The notes under the pieces are model-generated. The model was not told where the DNA came from. It worked only from the letters and a program-made list of their open reading frames with translations, and did not search any database. DNA of 64,000 nt from Erwinia sp. 198 (GTDB lineage: Bacteria > Pseudomonadota > Gammaproteobacteria > Enterobacterales > Enterobacteriaceae). This document shows positions 33,105 to 43,239 of this stretch, in pieces; within the stretch, counting starts at the first letter, position 1; every line of letters begins with the position of its first letter. Where the stretch lies: contig NZ_RHUM01000006.1 in assembly GCF_003937915.1 (NCBI RefSeq), positions 221,550-285,549 of the forward strand. Reading direction: 5' to 3'. The translations under genes and the position numbers were made by a program.

Positions 33105-34562
33105 TTACTTAGCCGGAATAGCCTTCAACAGCGCGGTCAGCAGCTGCCAGTAAAGGCCAACGCTGCCAATATGCACCTGCTCATCCGGCGAGTGTGGGCC
33201 GGTGATGGTGGGACCAATGGAAACCATATCCATATCCGGGTACGGCTTTTTAAACAGGCCGCACTCCAGACCCGCGTGGATCACCTGGATATTCGGCGCT
33301 TTGTTAAACAGCTTTTTATAGGTTTCTTCCACCAGCGCCATCACTGGCGAAGAGGCATCGGGCTGCCAGCCGGGATAGCTGCCTTTCGCCACGGTTTTCG
33401 CACCCGCCAGGTCGCCCAGCGCCGTCAGCGTTTCCACCAGGTAATCTTTGCCGCTGTCGATCAGCGAGCGCACCAGGCAGTTGATACGCGCTTCGTCATC
33501 CTTAATCGACACCACGCCAACGTTCAGCGAAGTTTCGACCACGCCTTTCATCACGTCCGAGTTGCGGATCACGCCGTTTGGCGTGCTGTTCAGCAGCGCA
33601 ATAAAGGCGTCGCGGCTGGCGGTAGTCAACGCCTGCTCGTTAGCGGCGATATTTTCCACCACGATATTGATGTTTTTCTCTTTCAGGCCCAGCTCGTTAC
33701 GCAGGGTTTCCAGATAGTGCAGCGCCAGGCCCTTAAGCTGATCAAGCTTGTCGGCCGGAACGGCCAGCGTTGCCATCGCCTCACGCGGTATAGCGTTACG
33801 CAGCGTGCCGCCGGTAAAATCCACCAGGCGCAGATCCAGCGTTTTGGCATGTGCGAACAGGAAGCGGGCCAGCAGTTTATTCGCATTGCCTAAGCCCAGA
33901 TGGATATCCGCGCCGGAGTGGCCGCCCTTCAGGCCCTTCAGGATCAGCTGGATATGCTCGTAGCCGGCTGGCACCGCCTCACGGCTCAGCGGCAGCGTGG
34001 TGGTAAAATCGATGCCGCCCGCGCAGCCCATATAGATCTCGCCTTCCTCTTCCGAGTCGGTGTTGATCAGGATATCCGCCTGTAGCCAGCCCGGTTGCAG
34101 ACCGAAAGCGCCAACCATGCCGGTCTCTTCGGTCATGGTCAGCAGCACTTCCAGCGGGCCGTGCTCAACGGCTTTATCCGCCAGCACTGCCAGCGCGGAC
34201 GCCATGCCGATGCCGTTATCGGCGCCCAGCGTGGTGCCGCGCGCCTTAACCCATTCGCCATCCACCCACGGCTGAATGGGATCTTTGGTGAAATCATGCG
34301 TGGTGTCGTTGTTTTTCTGCGGCACCATATCCAGATGCGCCTGCAACGCGACCGGCTTGAGGTGCTCCAGCCCTTTCGTGGCCGGCTTGCGGATCAGAAT
34401 ATTGCCCACTTCGTCGCGAAAGGTGACAAAACCCTGCTCGTCAGCCCAGCTCAGCACATAGTTAGCCAGCTCTTCCTCATGATAGGAAGGATGCGGAATT
34501 GAACAGATTTTGGCGAAGATATCCCACAGCGGCTGTGGTGACAGTTGAGAAAGTTCGGACAC
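33105..34562 (-). CDS. pepD: Aminoacyl-histidine dipeptidase (peptidase D)
   Basis: Cytosolic zinc dipeptidase of family M20C that hydrolyses dipeptides including carnosine-like Xaa-His. The GTG at 34562, preceded by GGAG, gives the conserved N-terminus MSELSQLSPQPLWDIFAKIC and 485 residues, equal to E. coli; the longer frame starting at 34679 is not used. Visible metal-site segments are LQAHLDMVPQ, TTLGADNGIG, MTEETGMVGA and NTDSEEEGEI. The His near the end (HAGLECGLF) is also conserved. Confidence 0.97.
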   Translation of the reverse strand: MSELSQLSPQPLWDIFAKICSIPHPSYHEEELANYVLSWADEQGFVTFRDEVGNILIRKPATKGLEHLKPVALQAHLDMVPQKNNDTTHDFTKDPIQPWVDGEWVKARGTTLGADNGIGMASALAVLADKAVEHGPLEVLLTMTEETGMVGAFGLQPGWLQADILINTDSEEEGEIYMGCAGGIDFTTTLPLSREAVPAGYEHIQLILKGLKGGHSGADIHLGLGNANKLLARFLFAHAKTLDLRLVDFTGGTLRNAIPREAMATLAVPADKLDQLKGLALHYLETLRNELGLKEKNINIVVENIAANEQALTTASRDAFIALLNSTPNGVIRNSDVMKGVVETSLNVGVVSIKDDEARINCLVRSLIDSGKDYLVETLTALGDLAGAKTVAKGSYPGWQPDASSPVMALVEETYKKLFNKAPNIQVIHAGLECGLFKKPYPDMDMVSIGPTITGPHSPDEQVHIGSVGLYWQLLTALLKAIPAK

Positions 34563-34814
34563 GTTAAATCTCCTGTGTCGACATCCCCGGCCAGCGGCAC
34601 GCGGGAGTGAGCATTTGTGATAGGGTTGGTCAATATCTGACGCAGCAAACCCAAAGAATATCATTGTTTCCAGAGGCATGCTTAGTTCGCTTCGGCAAAA
34701 AAGCGCCTTCCGGACTATCCTGTGCTGGTTTTTAGCGGCTCAGATCTCTATAATTCCGCGCAACCCATCCCATTGTACATTTTTAAGCCGTTATTATCGG
34801 CCGGGACTCCTTTT

Positions 34815-35273
34815 ATGAGTGAAAAATACGTCGTCACCTGGGACATGCTGCAAATCCATGCCCGTAAACTGGCCCAGCGCCTGCTTCCTGTCGAACAGTG
34901 GAAAGGCATTATTGCGGTCAGCCGGGGTGGCCTGGTGCCCGCTTCGCTGTTGGCTCGTGAACTCTGCATCCGTTATGTCGATACCGTGTGCATCTCCAGC
35001 TACGACCACGACAACCAGCGTGAAATGCACGTGCTGAAGCGTGCGGAAGGCGACGGCGAAGGCTTTATCGTGATTGACGATCTGGTCGATACCGGCGGCA
35101 CCGCTCAGGCGATCCGCGATATGTATCCAAAAGCGCGTTTCGTGACTATTTTTGCCAAACCGGCCGGTCGCCCGCTGGTGGATGACTATGTTGTGGATAT
35201 TCCACAGAATACCTGGATTGAACAGCCTTGGGATATGGGCGTGGTGTATATCCCGCCAATCGTAAAAGGTTGA
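34815..35273 (+). CDS. gpt: Xanthine-guanine phosphoribosyltransferase
   Basis: Salvages guanine and xanthine to GMP and XMP with PRPP at the inner membrane face. The start at 34815 ([20 protein letters not shown]) gives 152 residues, the E. coli length; upstream in-frame codons are leader. The PRPP loop is [15 protein letters not shown] and the first PP-loop is [13 protein letters not shown]. Divergent from pepD and followed by a hairpin terminator. Confidence 0.97.
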   Translation: MSEKYVVTWDMLQIHARKLAQRLLPVEQWKGIIAVSRGGLVPASLLARELCIRYVDTVCISSYDHDNQREMHVLKRAEGDGEGFIVIDDLVDTGGTAQAIRDMYPKARFVTIFAKPAGRPLVDDYVVDIPQNTWIEQPWDMGVVYIPPIVKG

Positions 35274-35287
35274 TTTAGCTCAATCAA

Positions 35288-35310
35288 AACGCCCGGTTCC
35301 GCCGGGCGTT
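35288..35310 (+). terminator. Terminator after gpt
   Basis: AACGCCCGG pairs with CCGGGCGTT around a 5-base loop. The tail GCGCGTTTTA is only partly T-rich, so strength is uncertain. Confidence 0.6.
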
Positions 35311-35386
35311 GCGCGTTTTACGGTTCGCGTCAGCCGCCTGGCTGCTATAGACTAAGACGATTCTCCGTGTGTCGAAGGATCGTACT

Positions 35387-36637
35387 ATGTCGCCTAAAAA
35401 TCTCAGCGAAGAACTCTTCAAGCCCCGTTTTAAGCATCCAGAAACGTCCTCCCTGATCCGGCGTCTGCATCATCACAAGCCGCTGCCGCTGCATTCCGCG
35501 CTGGAAGGCGACAGCCATGCGGGCTGGTATCGGATGATCAATCGTCTGCTCTGGACGTGGCGGGGACTGTCGCCGCTGGAGATCGGCGAAGTGCTGGCCA
35601 GGATAGCCAGCAGCCGCGCCGACCACACTGATGAACAGCTGCTGGATACGGTGATCGGCTATCGCGGCGGCAACTGGATCTACGAATGGTCGCAGCAGGC
35701 CGCGCGCTGGCAGGAGAAAGCCGCCTCGGCGGCTACCGATGCCGAGGCGGGCCAGTGCTGGCTGCACGCCGCCAACCTGTACGGCGTAGCGGGCTATCCG
35801 CATCTGAAAGGCGATGAGCTGGCCGATCAGGCGCAGCAGCTGGCGAATCGCGCCTACGAAGAGGCCACTTCAAGGCTGCCGGGCGAGCTGAAAGAGCTGG
35901 AGTTCACCATCCCCGGCGGCAGTTCCATTTTTGGTTTTTTGCATATGCCGGAAAAAGTTCGCGCGCCTTATCCTACGGTGCTGTTGTGCAGCAGCCTGGA
36001 TTCGCTGCAAACCGATCACTATCGCCTTTTTCACGACTATCTTGCGCCGCGCGGCATTGCGATGCTGACCATCGATATGCCTTCGGTCGGCTTCTCTGCA
36101 AAATGGAAGCTGACGCAGGATTCCAGTTTTTTGCACCAGCAGGTGTTAAAACAGCTGGAAAACGTCCCCTGGGTCGATCATACCCGGGTGGCTGCTTTCG
36201 GCTATCGCTTTGGCGGCAACATTGCCGTGCGGCTGGCCTGGCTGGAAGCGCCTCGACTGCGCGCCGTGGCCTGTCTGGGGCCGGTGGTACACAGCCTGTT
36301 GTGCGACAGCGCGTTGCAGGACAGCATTCCCGAAATGTATATGGACGTGCTGGCCAGCCGGTTGGGCATGGCGTCGGCTGCCGACTCCGCGCTGCGGGTC
36401 GAGCTGAACCGCTACTCGCTGAAAACCCAGGGGCTGCTGGGCCGCCGCTGCCCGACGCCGATGCTGTCTGCGTACTGGCCGAACGATCCTTTCAGCCCGG
36501 CGGAGGAATCAAAGCTGATCGTTAATTCCTCGCTCGACGGTAAACTGATGCCAATCGCACTTTCGCCTGTATTGAGCAACTTTGATAAAGCATTACGTGA
36601 TATTGTTGACTGGTTAGCTAAACGATTAACACGCTGA
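35387..36637 (+). CDS. frsA: Esterase FrsA
   Basis: FrsA is an alpha/beta-hydrolase-fold protein first described as a partner of unphosphorylated EIIA-Glc that favours fermentation over respiration; its enzymatic activity has been disputed. The ATG at 35387, after GAAGGA, gives 416 residues (E. coli 414). Conserved parts include [49 protein letters not shown] and [20 protein letters not shown]. The nucleophile elbow position reads GYRFGG, without the classic Ser. Adjacent to crl as in E. coli. Confidence 0.93.
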   Translation: MSPKNLSEELFKPRFKHPETSSLIRRLHHHKPLPLHSALEGDSHAGWYRMINRLLWTWRGLSPLEIGEVLARIASSRADHTDEQLLDTVIGYRGGNWIYEWSQQAARWQEKAASAATDAEAGQCWLHAANLYGVAGYPHLKGDELADQAQQLANRAYEEATSRLPGELKELEFTIPGGSSIFGFLHMPEKVRAPYPTVLLCSSLDSLQTDHYRLFHDYLAPRGIAMLTIDMPSVGFSAKWKLTQDSSFLHQQVLKQLENVPWVDHTRVAAFGYRFGGNIAVRLAWLEAPRLRAVACLGPVVHSLLCDSALQDSIPEMYMDVLASRLGMASAADSALRVELNRYSLKTQGLLGRRCPTPMLSAYWPNDPFSPAEESKLIVNSSLDGKLMPIALSPVLSNFDKALRDIVDWLAKRLTR

Positions 36638-36694
36638 GTGGCTAAATATTAACGCTCAGCGAAAACTAACGGGCTCAGCAAAGGAGTTTTAACA

Positions 36695-37096
36695 ATGGCG
36701 TTACCGAGTGGGCATCCCAAAAGCCGCTTAATGAAGCGTTTCGGCACATTAGGACCTTATATCCGCGAGGCCAAATGTGTGGATGAGCGCTTCTTCTTCG
36801 ACTGTCTGGCCGTTTGCGTCAATGTGAAACCTGCGCCGGAACTGCGTGAGTTCTGGGGCTGGTGGATGGAGCTGGAAGCGCAGGAAGATCACTTCACCTA
36901 TGAGTATCACTTCGGCCTGTTCGATAAAGAGGGCAACTGGAAGCCTTCGGCAATTAAAGGAAAGGAAAACAACGAACGCCTAGAAGAGACGCTGCGTAAC
37001 TTCCACGTGCGCCTGAAAGCGCTGCTGGAAGAGCTGGAGCTGGGTTTAAAACCCGCTGCGGATTTCGCTGACGAGCCGGTAAAGCTGACCGCCTGA
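36695..37096 (+). CDS. crl: Sigma factor-binding protein Crl
   Basis: Crl binds sigma S and helps it assemble with core RNA polymerase, raising stationary-phase and curli gene expression. The 133 residues (E. coli 133) start [20 protein letters not shown]. They contain the conserved [25 protein letters not shown] and the region [15 protein letters not shown]. The ribosome-binding site is AAGGAG. It is convergent with the porin gene, with a shared hairpin between them. Confidence 0.97.
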   Translation: MALPSGHPKSRLMKRFGTLGPYIREAKCVDERFFFDCLAVCVNVKPAPELREFWGWWMELEAQEDHFTYEYHFGLFDKEGNWKPSAIKGKENNERLEETLRNFHVRLKALLEELELGLKPAADFADEPVKLTA

Positions 37097-37149
37097 TAAA
37101 AGCAGGGCGGCGCTTAATTGCTCCCTGCGTTTTTTGTCTGCGCACCCAT

Positions 37150-37177
37150 AAAAAAAGGCTGGCGATTGCCAGCCTTT
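37150..37177 (-). terminator. Terminator of the porin gene
   Basis: GGCTGGC pairs with GCCAGCC around a 4-base loop. On the minus strand it is followed by seven T, so it is strongest for the porin transcript; it may also act weakly for crl. Confidence 0.88.
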
Positions 37178-37234
37178 GCTTACGGACACATAACGAGGGG
37201 CACAAAGAGCGCATCCGTGCGGCTCATATTTAAA

Positions 37235-38335
37235 TCAGAACTGGTAAGTTACGCCTACCGCAACGATATCGTCGGTATTCTGCGCCAGCTTATTATCGTC
37301 ATCCAGCAGGTTGATTTTATAATCCACAAACGCGGACATATTTTTATTGAAGTAGTAAGTCGCGCCCACGTCCGCAAATTTATAAATATCCGCATCGCCC
37401 ACGCCGTTCTCAATATCTTTTGCTTTGGTTTGCACATAGGCCAGAGAAGGGCGGAAGCCGTTATCAAACTGATACTGTGCCACCAGCTCAATATTTTGCA
37501 GATAGTTAGCGTAACCGCTAACGGCAACGTTGGCGTTATTAATGCGCGCCGTGCCGCTGATAGGCGACATATTACGCGTTTCGGCGTAGGTGGCAGCCAG
37601 GTAAACACTGTTGTTGTCATACTTCAGGCCGGTCGCCCAGGCGTCCGCCTTGTCGCCGCGGCCGTAAACGCTGGCCTGCTGGCCGTTGGTGCGGTCGGAA
37701 GAAGAGATAGCGCCGTTAATCGTCAGGCCCTGCATCAGCGTATAGGCTACCGATGCCGCCATGCCGTCGCCGTTGGACGTGGCGTTGGAGCGGCTGCTGC
37801 TCTCATTTTTGCCCTGATACTGCAGGGCGAACTTCAGGCCCTCGACCAGGCCAAAAAAGTTGGTGTTGCGGTAAGTCGCCACGCCGTTGGTACGGGTCAG
37901 CATATAGTTATCGGCTTTGGTATACGCGGTGGCGCCAAATTCCGGCATCATATCCGTATAGGCCTCCACGTCGTAAATCAGACCGTAGTTACGGCCATAG
38001 TCGATGGATCCGTAGTCGCCGAATTTCAGGCCGGCGAAGCCTAAACGCGTTTTGGTGCCGGTGGTGCCGTCGCTTTCCGCGTTATTCAACGGCACGTGAT
38101 ATTCCCACTGGCCGTAGCCTGACATCAGGTCGTTAATCTGCGTCTGGCCTTTAAAGCCAATACGCACATAAGATTTGTCGCCGTCATTGTTGTCGGCGTC
38201 GCTCATATAATGCATGGCTTTCACCTTGCCGTAGAAATCGAGTTTATTACCGTCTTTATTATAAATTTCTGCGGCCTGGGCTGCCGTGGTCATAGCCAGA
38301 GCGGCGGTCAGGATTGCCAGTGCGCTTTTCTTCAT
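37235..38335 (-). CDS. phoE: OmpC/OmpF/PhoE-family general porin
   Basis: Trimeric 16-strand outer membrane porin for small hydrophilic solutes. The start at 38335 gives a 366-residue precursor with signal peptide [21 protein letters not shown], then [20 protein letters not shown]. The C-terminus [12 protein letters not shown] has the terminal Phe needed for BAM. The symbol rests on position (crl-phoE-proB in E. coli); I could not see a clear Pho box upstream, so phosphate-starvation control and anion preference are not shown. OmpF- or OmpC-like function is equally possible. Confidence 0.8.
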   Translation of the reverse strand: MKKSALAILTAALAMTTAAQAAEIYNKDGNKLDFYGKVKAMHYMSDADNNDGDKSYVRIGFKGQTQINDLMSGYGQWEYHVPLNNAESDGTTGTKTRLGFAGLKFGDYGSIDYGRNYGLIYDVEAYTDMMPEFGATAYTKADNYMLTRTNGVATYRNTNFFGLVEGLKFALQYQGKNESSSRSNATSNGDGMAASVAYTLMQGLTINGAISSSDRTNGQQASVYGRGDKADAWATGLKYDNNSVYLAATYAETRNMSPISGTARINNANVAVSGYANYLQNIELVAQYQFDNGFRPSLAYVQTKAKDIENGVGDADIYKFADVGATYYFNKNMSAFVDYKINLLDDDNKLAQNTDDIVAVGVTYQF

Positions 38336-38577
38336 TTTGTTGTTATTCCCAAATGAGTAAAATTTTAAATGGCCCGATGACGTTGTTCGGGGCACGAACG
38401 TTTTACCCTGAGGAGATGAAAATTTTATTACATTTATTCTCACTTCTTGTTAATTCCCCGTTTCTGGACTAGCGGCCTGCGCGGTGTTTTTACGCCTTTT
38501 CGGGCGGCGGCTGTTGGCTTCCGGCACCACAACTGATAAAACGTCTTCTTCACCTTTTAGAGCTATGGCAGGAAACA

Positions 38578-39681
38578 ATGAGCAGCAGCCAGACCCTGGT
38601 CGTTAAACTGGGGACCAGCGTATTAACCGGCGGATCGCGTCGGCTGAACCGGGCACATATTGTCGAACTGGTGCGTCAGTGCGCGCAGCAGCACGCGGCA
38701 GGCCACCGGATTGTGATCGTTACCTCAGGCGCAATGGCCGCCGGACGTGAGCACCTGGGCTACCCGGAACTGCCGCCGACCATCGCCTCAAAGCAGCTGC
38801 TGGCTGCGGTGGGGCAGAGCCGGTTGATCCAGCTGTGGGAGCAGCTCTTTTCCATCTACGGCATTCATATCGGCCAAATGCTGCTGACGCGCGCCGACCT
38901 GGAAGATCGCGAGCGCTTTCTGAACGCGCGCGATACGCTGCGTGCCCTGTTGGATAACCATATCGTGCCGGTTATCAATGAAAACGACGCGGTGGCGACG
39001 GCAGAAATTAAAGTCGGCGACAACGATAACCTGTCCGCGCTCGCCGCGATGCTGGCCGGGGCCGACAAGCTGCTGCTGCTGACCGATCAGGCCGGCCTGT
39101 TTACCGCCGATCCGCGCAATAATCCGCAGGCGGAGCTGATCCGCGACGTGCACGGTATTGACGATGCGCTGCGCGAGCTGGCTGGCGGCAGCGTCTCCGG
39201 CCTGGGAACCGGCGGTATGGCGACCAAGCTTCAGGCTGCCGACGTGGCCTGCCGCGCCGGTATTGATACCATTATCGCCGCTGGCAGCCGCGCGGGCGTG
39301 ATTGGTGATACGATCGACGGCAGGCCGGTCGGCACCCGCTTCCACGCGCTGCAAACGCCGCTGGAGAACCGCAAGCGCTGGATCTTCGGCGCGCCGCCGG
39401 CGGGCGAGATCACCATCGACGACGGCGCGCTGGCCGCCATGCTGGAACGCGGCAGCTCGCTGCTGCCAAAAGGCATTCGGGAGATCAGCGGCAACTTCTC
39501 GCGCGGTGAGGTGATCCGCATTCGCAGCCTGCAAGGACGCGACGTGGCACACGGCGTCTGCCGCTATAACAGCGATGCTATGCGGATGATAGCCGGACAC
39601 CATTCCCAGCAAATCAGCGAAATTTTAGGCTACGAATATGGCCCGGTCGCGGTTCACCGTGACGATATGATCGTCAGTTAA
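38578..39681 (+). CDS. proB: Glutamate 5-kinase
   Basis: First step of proline synthesis: phosphorylates glutamate at the gamma carboxyl. The 367 residues (E. coli 367) comprise an amino-acid-kinase domain (about 1-260: [54 protein letters not shown]) and a C-terminal PUA domain (about 275-360). It is feedback inhibited by proline in the family. It is co-transcribed with proA, which starts 10 bases later. Confidence 0.98.
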   Translation: MSSSQTLVVKLGTSVLTGGSRRLNRAHIVELVRQCAQQHAAGHRIVIVTSGAMAAGREHLGYPELPPTIASKQLLAAVGQSRLIQLWEQLFSIYGIHIGQMLLTRADLEDRERFLNARDTLRALLDNHIVPVINENDAVATAEIKVGDNDNLSALAAMLAGADKLLLLTDQAGLFTADPRNNPQAELIRDVHGIDDALRELAGGSVSGLGTGGMATKLQAADVACRAGIDTIIAAGSRAGVIGDTIDGRPVGTRFHALQTPLENRKRWIFGAPPAGEITIDDGALAAMLERGSSLLPKGIREISGNFSRGEVIRIRSLQGRDVAHGVCRYNSDAMRMIAGHHSQQISEILGYEYGPVAVHRDDMIVS

Positions 39682-39691
39682 GGAGCAGCAG

Positions 39692-40945
39692 ATGCTTGAA
39701 GAAATGGGTAAAGCCGCGAAAGCCGCTTCTTACCAGCTGGCGGTGCTCTCTACCGCACAGAAAAACCAGGTCCTGATGACCATTGCGGATCGTCTGGAAG
39801 CGCAGAGCGCGGACATCCTGGCCGCTAACGAGCTTGACCTGGCGGACGCCCGCAAAAACGGCCTGAGCGAGGCGCTGCTGGATCGCCTGATGCTTAATTC
39901 TGCCAGGCTGCAAGGCATTGCGAACGACGTGCGTCAGGTGTGCCATCTGGCCGATCCGGTCGGCGTAGTGATGGACGGCGGCGTGCTGGACAGCGGGCTG
40001 CGCATTGAGCGTCGGCGCGTGCCGTTGGGCGTGGTGGGCGTAATTTATGAAGCGCGTCCGAACGTGACGGTGGATGTCGCCTCGCTGTGCCTGAAAACGG
40101 GTAACGCGGCGATCCTGCGCGGCGGTAAAGAGACTTATCGCACCAATGGCGCGACCGTTCGCGTCATACAGGATGCGCTGGAGCAGCACGGCTTACCGGC
40201 GGGCGCGGTGCAGGCAATTGAAAGCCCGGATCGCGAGCTGGTCAACCAGCTGCTTAAGCTGGATCGCTATGTGGATATGCTGATCCCGCGCGGCGGCGCT
40301 GGGCTGCACAAGCTGTGCCGCGAGCAGTCGACTATTCCGGTTATTACCGGCGGTATCGGCGTTTGCCATATTTTTGTCGATCGGGACGCGGACGCGGCGG
40401 CGGCGTTAAACGTGATCGTTAACGCTAAAAAACAGCGTCCCAGCGCCTGTAATTCCGTGGAGACGCTGCTGGTGCATACGGCGATAGCCGAGGCGTTTCT
40501 GCCTGCGCTAAGCACGCGTATGCAGGAAGAGGGTATCAACCTGCACGCCGATCCGCGCTCGCTGCCGCTGCTACAACAAGGCCCGGCGATGGTCAGCGCG
40601 GTGACAGAAGAACAGTATCGCGATGAATGGCTGGCATTGGATCTCAACGTGAAGCGGGTGGACGGACTGGACGACGCTATCGCGCATATTCGTGAATATG
40701 GCACCCAGCACTCTGACGCGATCCTGACGCGCAGCATTGTCAACGCTGAACGTTTTGTTAACGAGGTTGATTCCTCTGCGGTATACGTTAACGCCAGCAC
40801 GCGCTTTACCGACGGCGGGCAGTTTGGCCTGGGCGCGGAAGTGGCGGTCAGCACCCAGAAGCTGCACGCGCGCGGCCCGATGGGGCTGGAGGCGCTGACC
40901 ACCTACAAATGGGTTGTTTTCGGCAACGACACCGTGCGTAGCTGA
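39692..40945 (+). CDS. proA: Gamma-glutamyl phosphate reductase
   Basis: Second step of proline synthesis: reduces gamma-glutamyl phosphate to glutamate semialdehyde with NADPH. The 417 residues (E. coli 417) are of the aldehyde dehydrogenase superfamily with the catalytic Cys in [14 protein letters not shown], the cofactor region [20 protein letters not shown], and the C-terminal [20 protein letters not shown]. Coupled to proB, whose labile product it is thought to receive in a complex. Confidence 0.98.
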   Translation: MLEEMGKAAKAASYQLAVLSTAQKNQVLMTIADRLEAQSADILAANELDLADARKNGLSEALLDRLMLNSARLQGIANDVRQVCHLADPVGVVMDGGVLDSGLRIERRRVPLGVVGVIYEARPNVTVDVASLCLKTGNAAILRGGKETYRTNGATVRVIQDALEQHGLPAGAVQAIESPDRELVNQLLKLDRYVDMLIPRGGAGLHKLCREQSTIPVITGGIGVCHIFVDRDADAAAALNVIVNAKKQRPSACNSVETLLVHTAIAEAFLPALSTRMQEEGINLHADPRSLPLLQQGPAMVSAVTEEQYRDEWLALDLNVKRVDGLDDAIAHIREYGTQHSDAILTRSIVNAERFVNEVDSSAVYVNASTRFTDGGQFGLGAEVAVSTQKLHARGPMGLEALTTYKWVVFGNDTVRS

Positions 40946-41017
40946 TTGCCTGGGCCACAGGGAAGTGGCTTACATCCTACAGGGAGATAAGTGGCTGAAC
41001 TGAAAAGGAAGGTTCTG

Positions 41018-41647
41018 ATGATTACGTTTTCCCAACTGCTTCCCTTCGCGGCTATCGCTTTTGGGCTGGTGCTGACGCCAGGCCCGAATATGATCTATCT
41101 GCTTTCCCGTTCCCTGTGCCAGGGCCGCCGCGCGGGCTTTGTCTCGCTGAGCGGCGTGGCGCTCGGTTTTATTTTCTATATGGTTTGCGCCGCGCTGGGG
41201 ATCACCGCGCTGGTTATGGCAGTGCCGCTGGCTTATGAGGCGCTGCGCATCGCGGGGGCCTGCTATCTGCTCTATATGGCCTGGCAGGCTATTTTCGGCG
41301 GTAAATCGCCTTTTGCGCTGCGCGATCTGCCGCCCGACAGCACCCGTAAACTGTTTACTATGGGCCTGTTGACCAACCTGTTAAATCCTAAGGCAGCGGT
41401 TATTTACCTCACGCTGTTGCCGCAGTTTATCCGGCCGGAGCAGGGCGACGTATTGTCCCAGTCTTTGCAGCTTGGCTTTACCCAAATCGCGATCAGTATG
41501 CTGGTTAATGGCTCACTTATCTTTGCCGCTGGCAGTATTGCTGGCTTTCTGGCACGGCGTCCAACGTGGCAAAAGCTTCAGCGCTGGCTGATGGGCACGG
41601 TGTTAACCGGCCTGGCGATGCGCATGCTGCTGGAAGGGCGGAGGTAA
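41018..41647 (+). CDS. LysE/RhtB-family amino acid exporter
   Basis: Inner membrane exporter of about six membrane segments. The signature LPFAAIAFGLVLTPGPNMIYLLSRSLCQGRRAG at the N-terminus, with TPGPN in the first helix, is diagnostic; GLLTNLLNPKAAVIYLTLLPQF is the second family block. The start at 41018 has AGGAAGG upstream and gives 209 residues; a GTG at 40991 is possible but adds residues not typical of the family. The substrate cannot be told from the sequence; homoserine, threonine or homologues are usual for the group. Confidence 0.88.
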   Translation: MITFSQLLPFAAIAFGLVLTPGPNMIYLLSRSLCQGRRAGFVSLSGVALGFIFYMVCAALGITALVMAVPLAYEALRIAGACYLLYMAWQAIFGGKSPFALRDLPPDSTRKLFTMGLLTNLLNPKAAVIYLTLLPQFIRPEQGDVLSQSLQLGFTQIAISMLVNGSLIFAAGSIAGFLARRPTWQKLQRWLMGTVLTGLAMRMLLEGRR

Positions 41648-41772
41648 CGGGGAAGGGCGAGCACGCCTTGAGCCGCCAGGAAGGCCAGAAGAGAGTGGGA
41701 AAACAAAGCAGGCAAAAATATGGAGCGAGCGTTACCTGTTGATTATAAAGTCATCATTTAGTCGGCAGGCGC

Positions 41773-41801
41773 TTGACTCCGCTTCAGGTTTTTTTTAACG
41801 T
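41773..41801 (+). promoter_or_regulatory. Probable thrW promoter
   Basis: TTGACT (41773-41778) and TAACGT (41796-41801) are 17 bases apart, and the tRNA starts 25 bases after the -10. The -35 is strong, the -10 moderate. Confidence 0.55.
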
Positions 41802-41826
41802 AGTGTTCGCAGTATCCCTCCTGAAA

Positions 41827-41902
41827 GCCGATATAGCTCAGTTGGTAGAGCAGCGCATTCGTAATGCGAAGGTCGTAGGTTCGAATCCTATTATCGGCAC
41901 CA
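41827..41902 (+). tRNA. thrW: tRNA-Thr (anticodon CGU)
   Basis: A 76-base tRNA. The acceptor stem GCCGATA pairs with TATCGGC, followed by ACCA, with the CCA encoded. The anticodon stem-loop is CGCATTCGTAATGCG with anticodon CGT, which reads ACG. The T-loop is GGTTCGAATCC. Downstream of proA this is the thrW locus, also the insertion site of prophage CP4-6 in E. coli K-12. The satellite uses its 3' end as attachment site, and the tRNA stays intact. Confidence 0.97.
41886..41902 (+). repeat. attL core in the 3' end of thrW
   Basis: TCCTATTATCGGCACCA is repeated at 53768-53783 with one G missing. As usual for P4-type integrases, the attachment core is the tRNA 3' end and insertion rebuilds the gene. 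Confidence 0.85.
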
Positions 41903-42015
41903 TCTCCTCATCTGTAATCATCCCAGAACATCCAAAAAATCCTTTAAAAACATGTAATTTATTCGTTTTTTATCCGTATTAGTCCGAGACCATCCAGTAG
42001 AATCCAGACAGAAAA

Positions 42016-42063
42016 GTGTATAGGATCGTGTATAACTCTGTTCGGTCTGGAAATTCTATACAC
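42016..42063. repeat. Integrase arm-type sites, left end
   Basis: GTGTATA occurs at 42016-42022 and 42028-42034, 12 bases apart, and again inverted (TATACAC) at 42057-42063, directly before the int start codon. The same pair with the same spacing lies beside attR. Sites abutting the int ATG could also allow the integrase to repress its own promoter. Confidence 0.7.
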
Positions 42064-43230
42064 ATGCGTCTTAACGATATGCAAATTCGTCGCGCCAAGG
42101 TTGAGGATAAAGCCTATACGCTTAGCGACGGCCTCGGCCTTTCTCTCCTTATTGAGCCTAACGGCAGTAAAAGCTGGCGGTTCCGCTATCGCTATGCGGG
42201 CAAACCTAAAATGATCTCATTTGGTGTTTATCCTGTGGTTACGCTTGCCGATGCCCGACAGCGTAGGGAAGAAGCGCGTAAGCAGGTGTCAGATGGCATT
42301 AACCCCAGCGAAGCCCGAAAAGAACAGAGGCGCGCCTTAAAAGTCGGCGTTGAAAACACGTTTGAAGCACTGGCGCGTGAATGGCACGGTCTTAAAAGCG
42401 CAAAATGGTCAGCAGGCTATGCCAGCGACATCATGGAAGCTTTCACTAATGATATTTTTCCGTATATTGGAGATAGACCCATCGCTGAGATAAAGCCGCT
42501 GGAACTGCTCAATGTGCTACGAAAAATTGAGGCCCGTGGCGCGCTGGAAAAGATGCGTAAAGTTCGCCAGCGGTGTGCTGAGGTATTCCGTTATTCCATA
42601 GCGACGGGTAGGGCGGAGTACAATGCAGCAGCCGACTTATCAACTGCGCTTAGCGTTCATCAATCTAAACACTTTCCTTTCCTGACCGCTGAAGAAATTC
42701 CTGATTTCCTCAAAGCTCTCAACGCCTATAGCGGGAGCATTTTGGTCGTTCTGGCTACTAAGTTATTGATGCTAACAGGCGTCAGAACCATTGAGCTACG
42801 AGCTGCCGAGTGGAAAGAGTTCAACCTGGATGAAGCACTATGGGAAATTCCCGCAGAAAGAATGAAAAAAAGGCGCTCACATCTTGTGCCGCTATCCCAA
42901 CAAGCGTTAGATTTAGTTAAGCAAATCCAAACTATGACGGGGAACTACAGGTACGTTTTCCCTGGCCGTAACGAGCCGAGCAAACCCATGAGCGAAGCGA
43001 GCATCAATCAGGCAATCAAGCGCATTGGCTACGGTGGCAAAGTCACCGGGCATGGTTTCAGGCATACCATGTCAACCATTTTGCATGAACAAGGCTACAA
43101 CACAGCATGGATTGAAATGCAGCTTGCGCACGTCGATAAGAATAGTATTCGTGGGACGTACAATCATGCGCAATATCTTGAGGGCAGATCAAAAATGCTT
43201 CAGGATTATTCTAATTTTCTGCTTAAATGA
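42064..43230 (+). CDS. int: P4-type tyrosine integrase
   Basis: Site-specific recombinase that inserts the satellite at the thrW 3' end. The ATG at 42064 gives 388 residues starting MRLNDMQIRRAKVEDKAYTL, the DUF4102 arm-binding domain of P4/CP4 integrases. The core-binding SAM-like domain spans about 95-180. The catalytic domain shows Arg in TGVRTIELRAAEW, HGFRHTMSTIL (His-x-x-Arg) and the nucleophile Tyr in IRGTYNHAQYLEGR. Frame start at 42016 is not used because it lies in the arm sites. It reads away from attL, as in P4. Confidence 0.95.
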   Translation: MRLNDMQIRRAKVEDKAYTLSDGLGLSLLIEPNGSKSWRFRYRYAGKPKMISFGVYPVVTLADARQRREEARKQVSDGINPSEARKEQRRALKVGVENTFEALAREWHGLKSAKWSAGYASDIMEAFTNDIFPYIGDRPIAEIKPLELLNVLRKIEARGALEKMRKVRQRCAEVFRYSIATGRAEYNAAADLSTALSVHQSKHFPFLTAEEIPDFLKALNAYSGSILVVLATKLLMLTGVRTIELRAAEWKEFNLDEALWEIPAERMKKRRSHLVPLSQQALDLVKQIQTMTGNYRYVFPGRNEPSKPMSEASINQAIKRIGYGGKVTGHGFRHTMSTILHEQGYNTAWIEMQLAHVDKNSIRGTYNHAQYLEGRSKMLQDYSNFLLK

Positions 43231-43239
43231 TGTTAATGG

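Noticed and set aside
41773..41982. 69-codon frame across thrW
   Set aside because: It covers the tRNA gene and its promoter.
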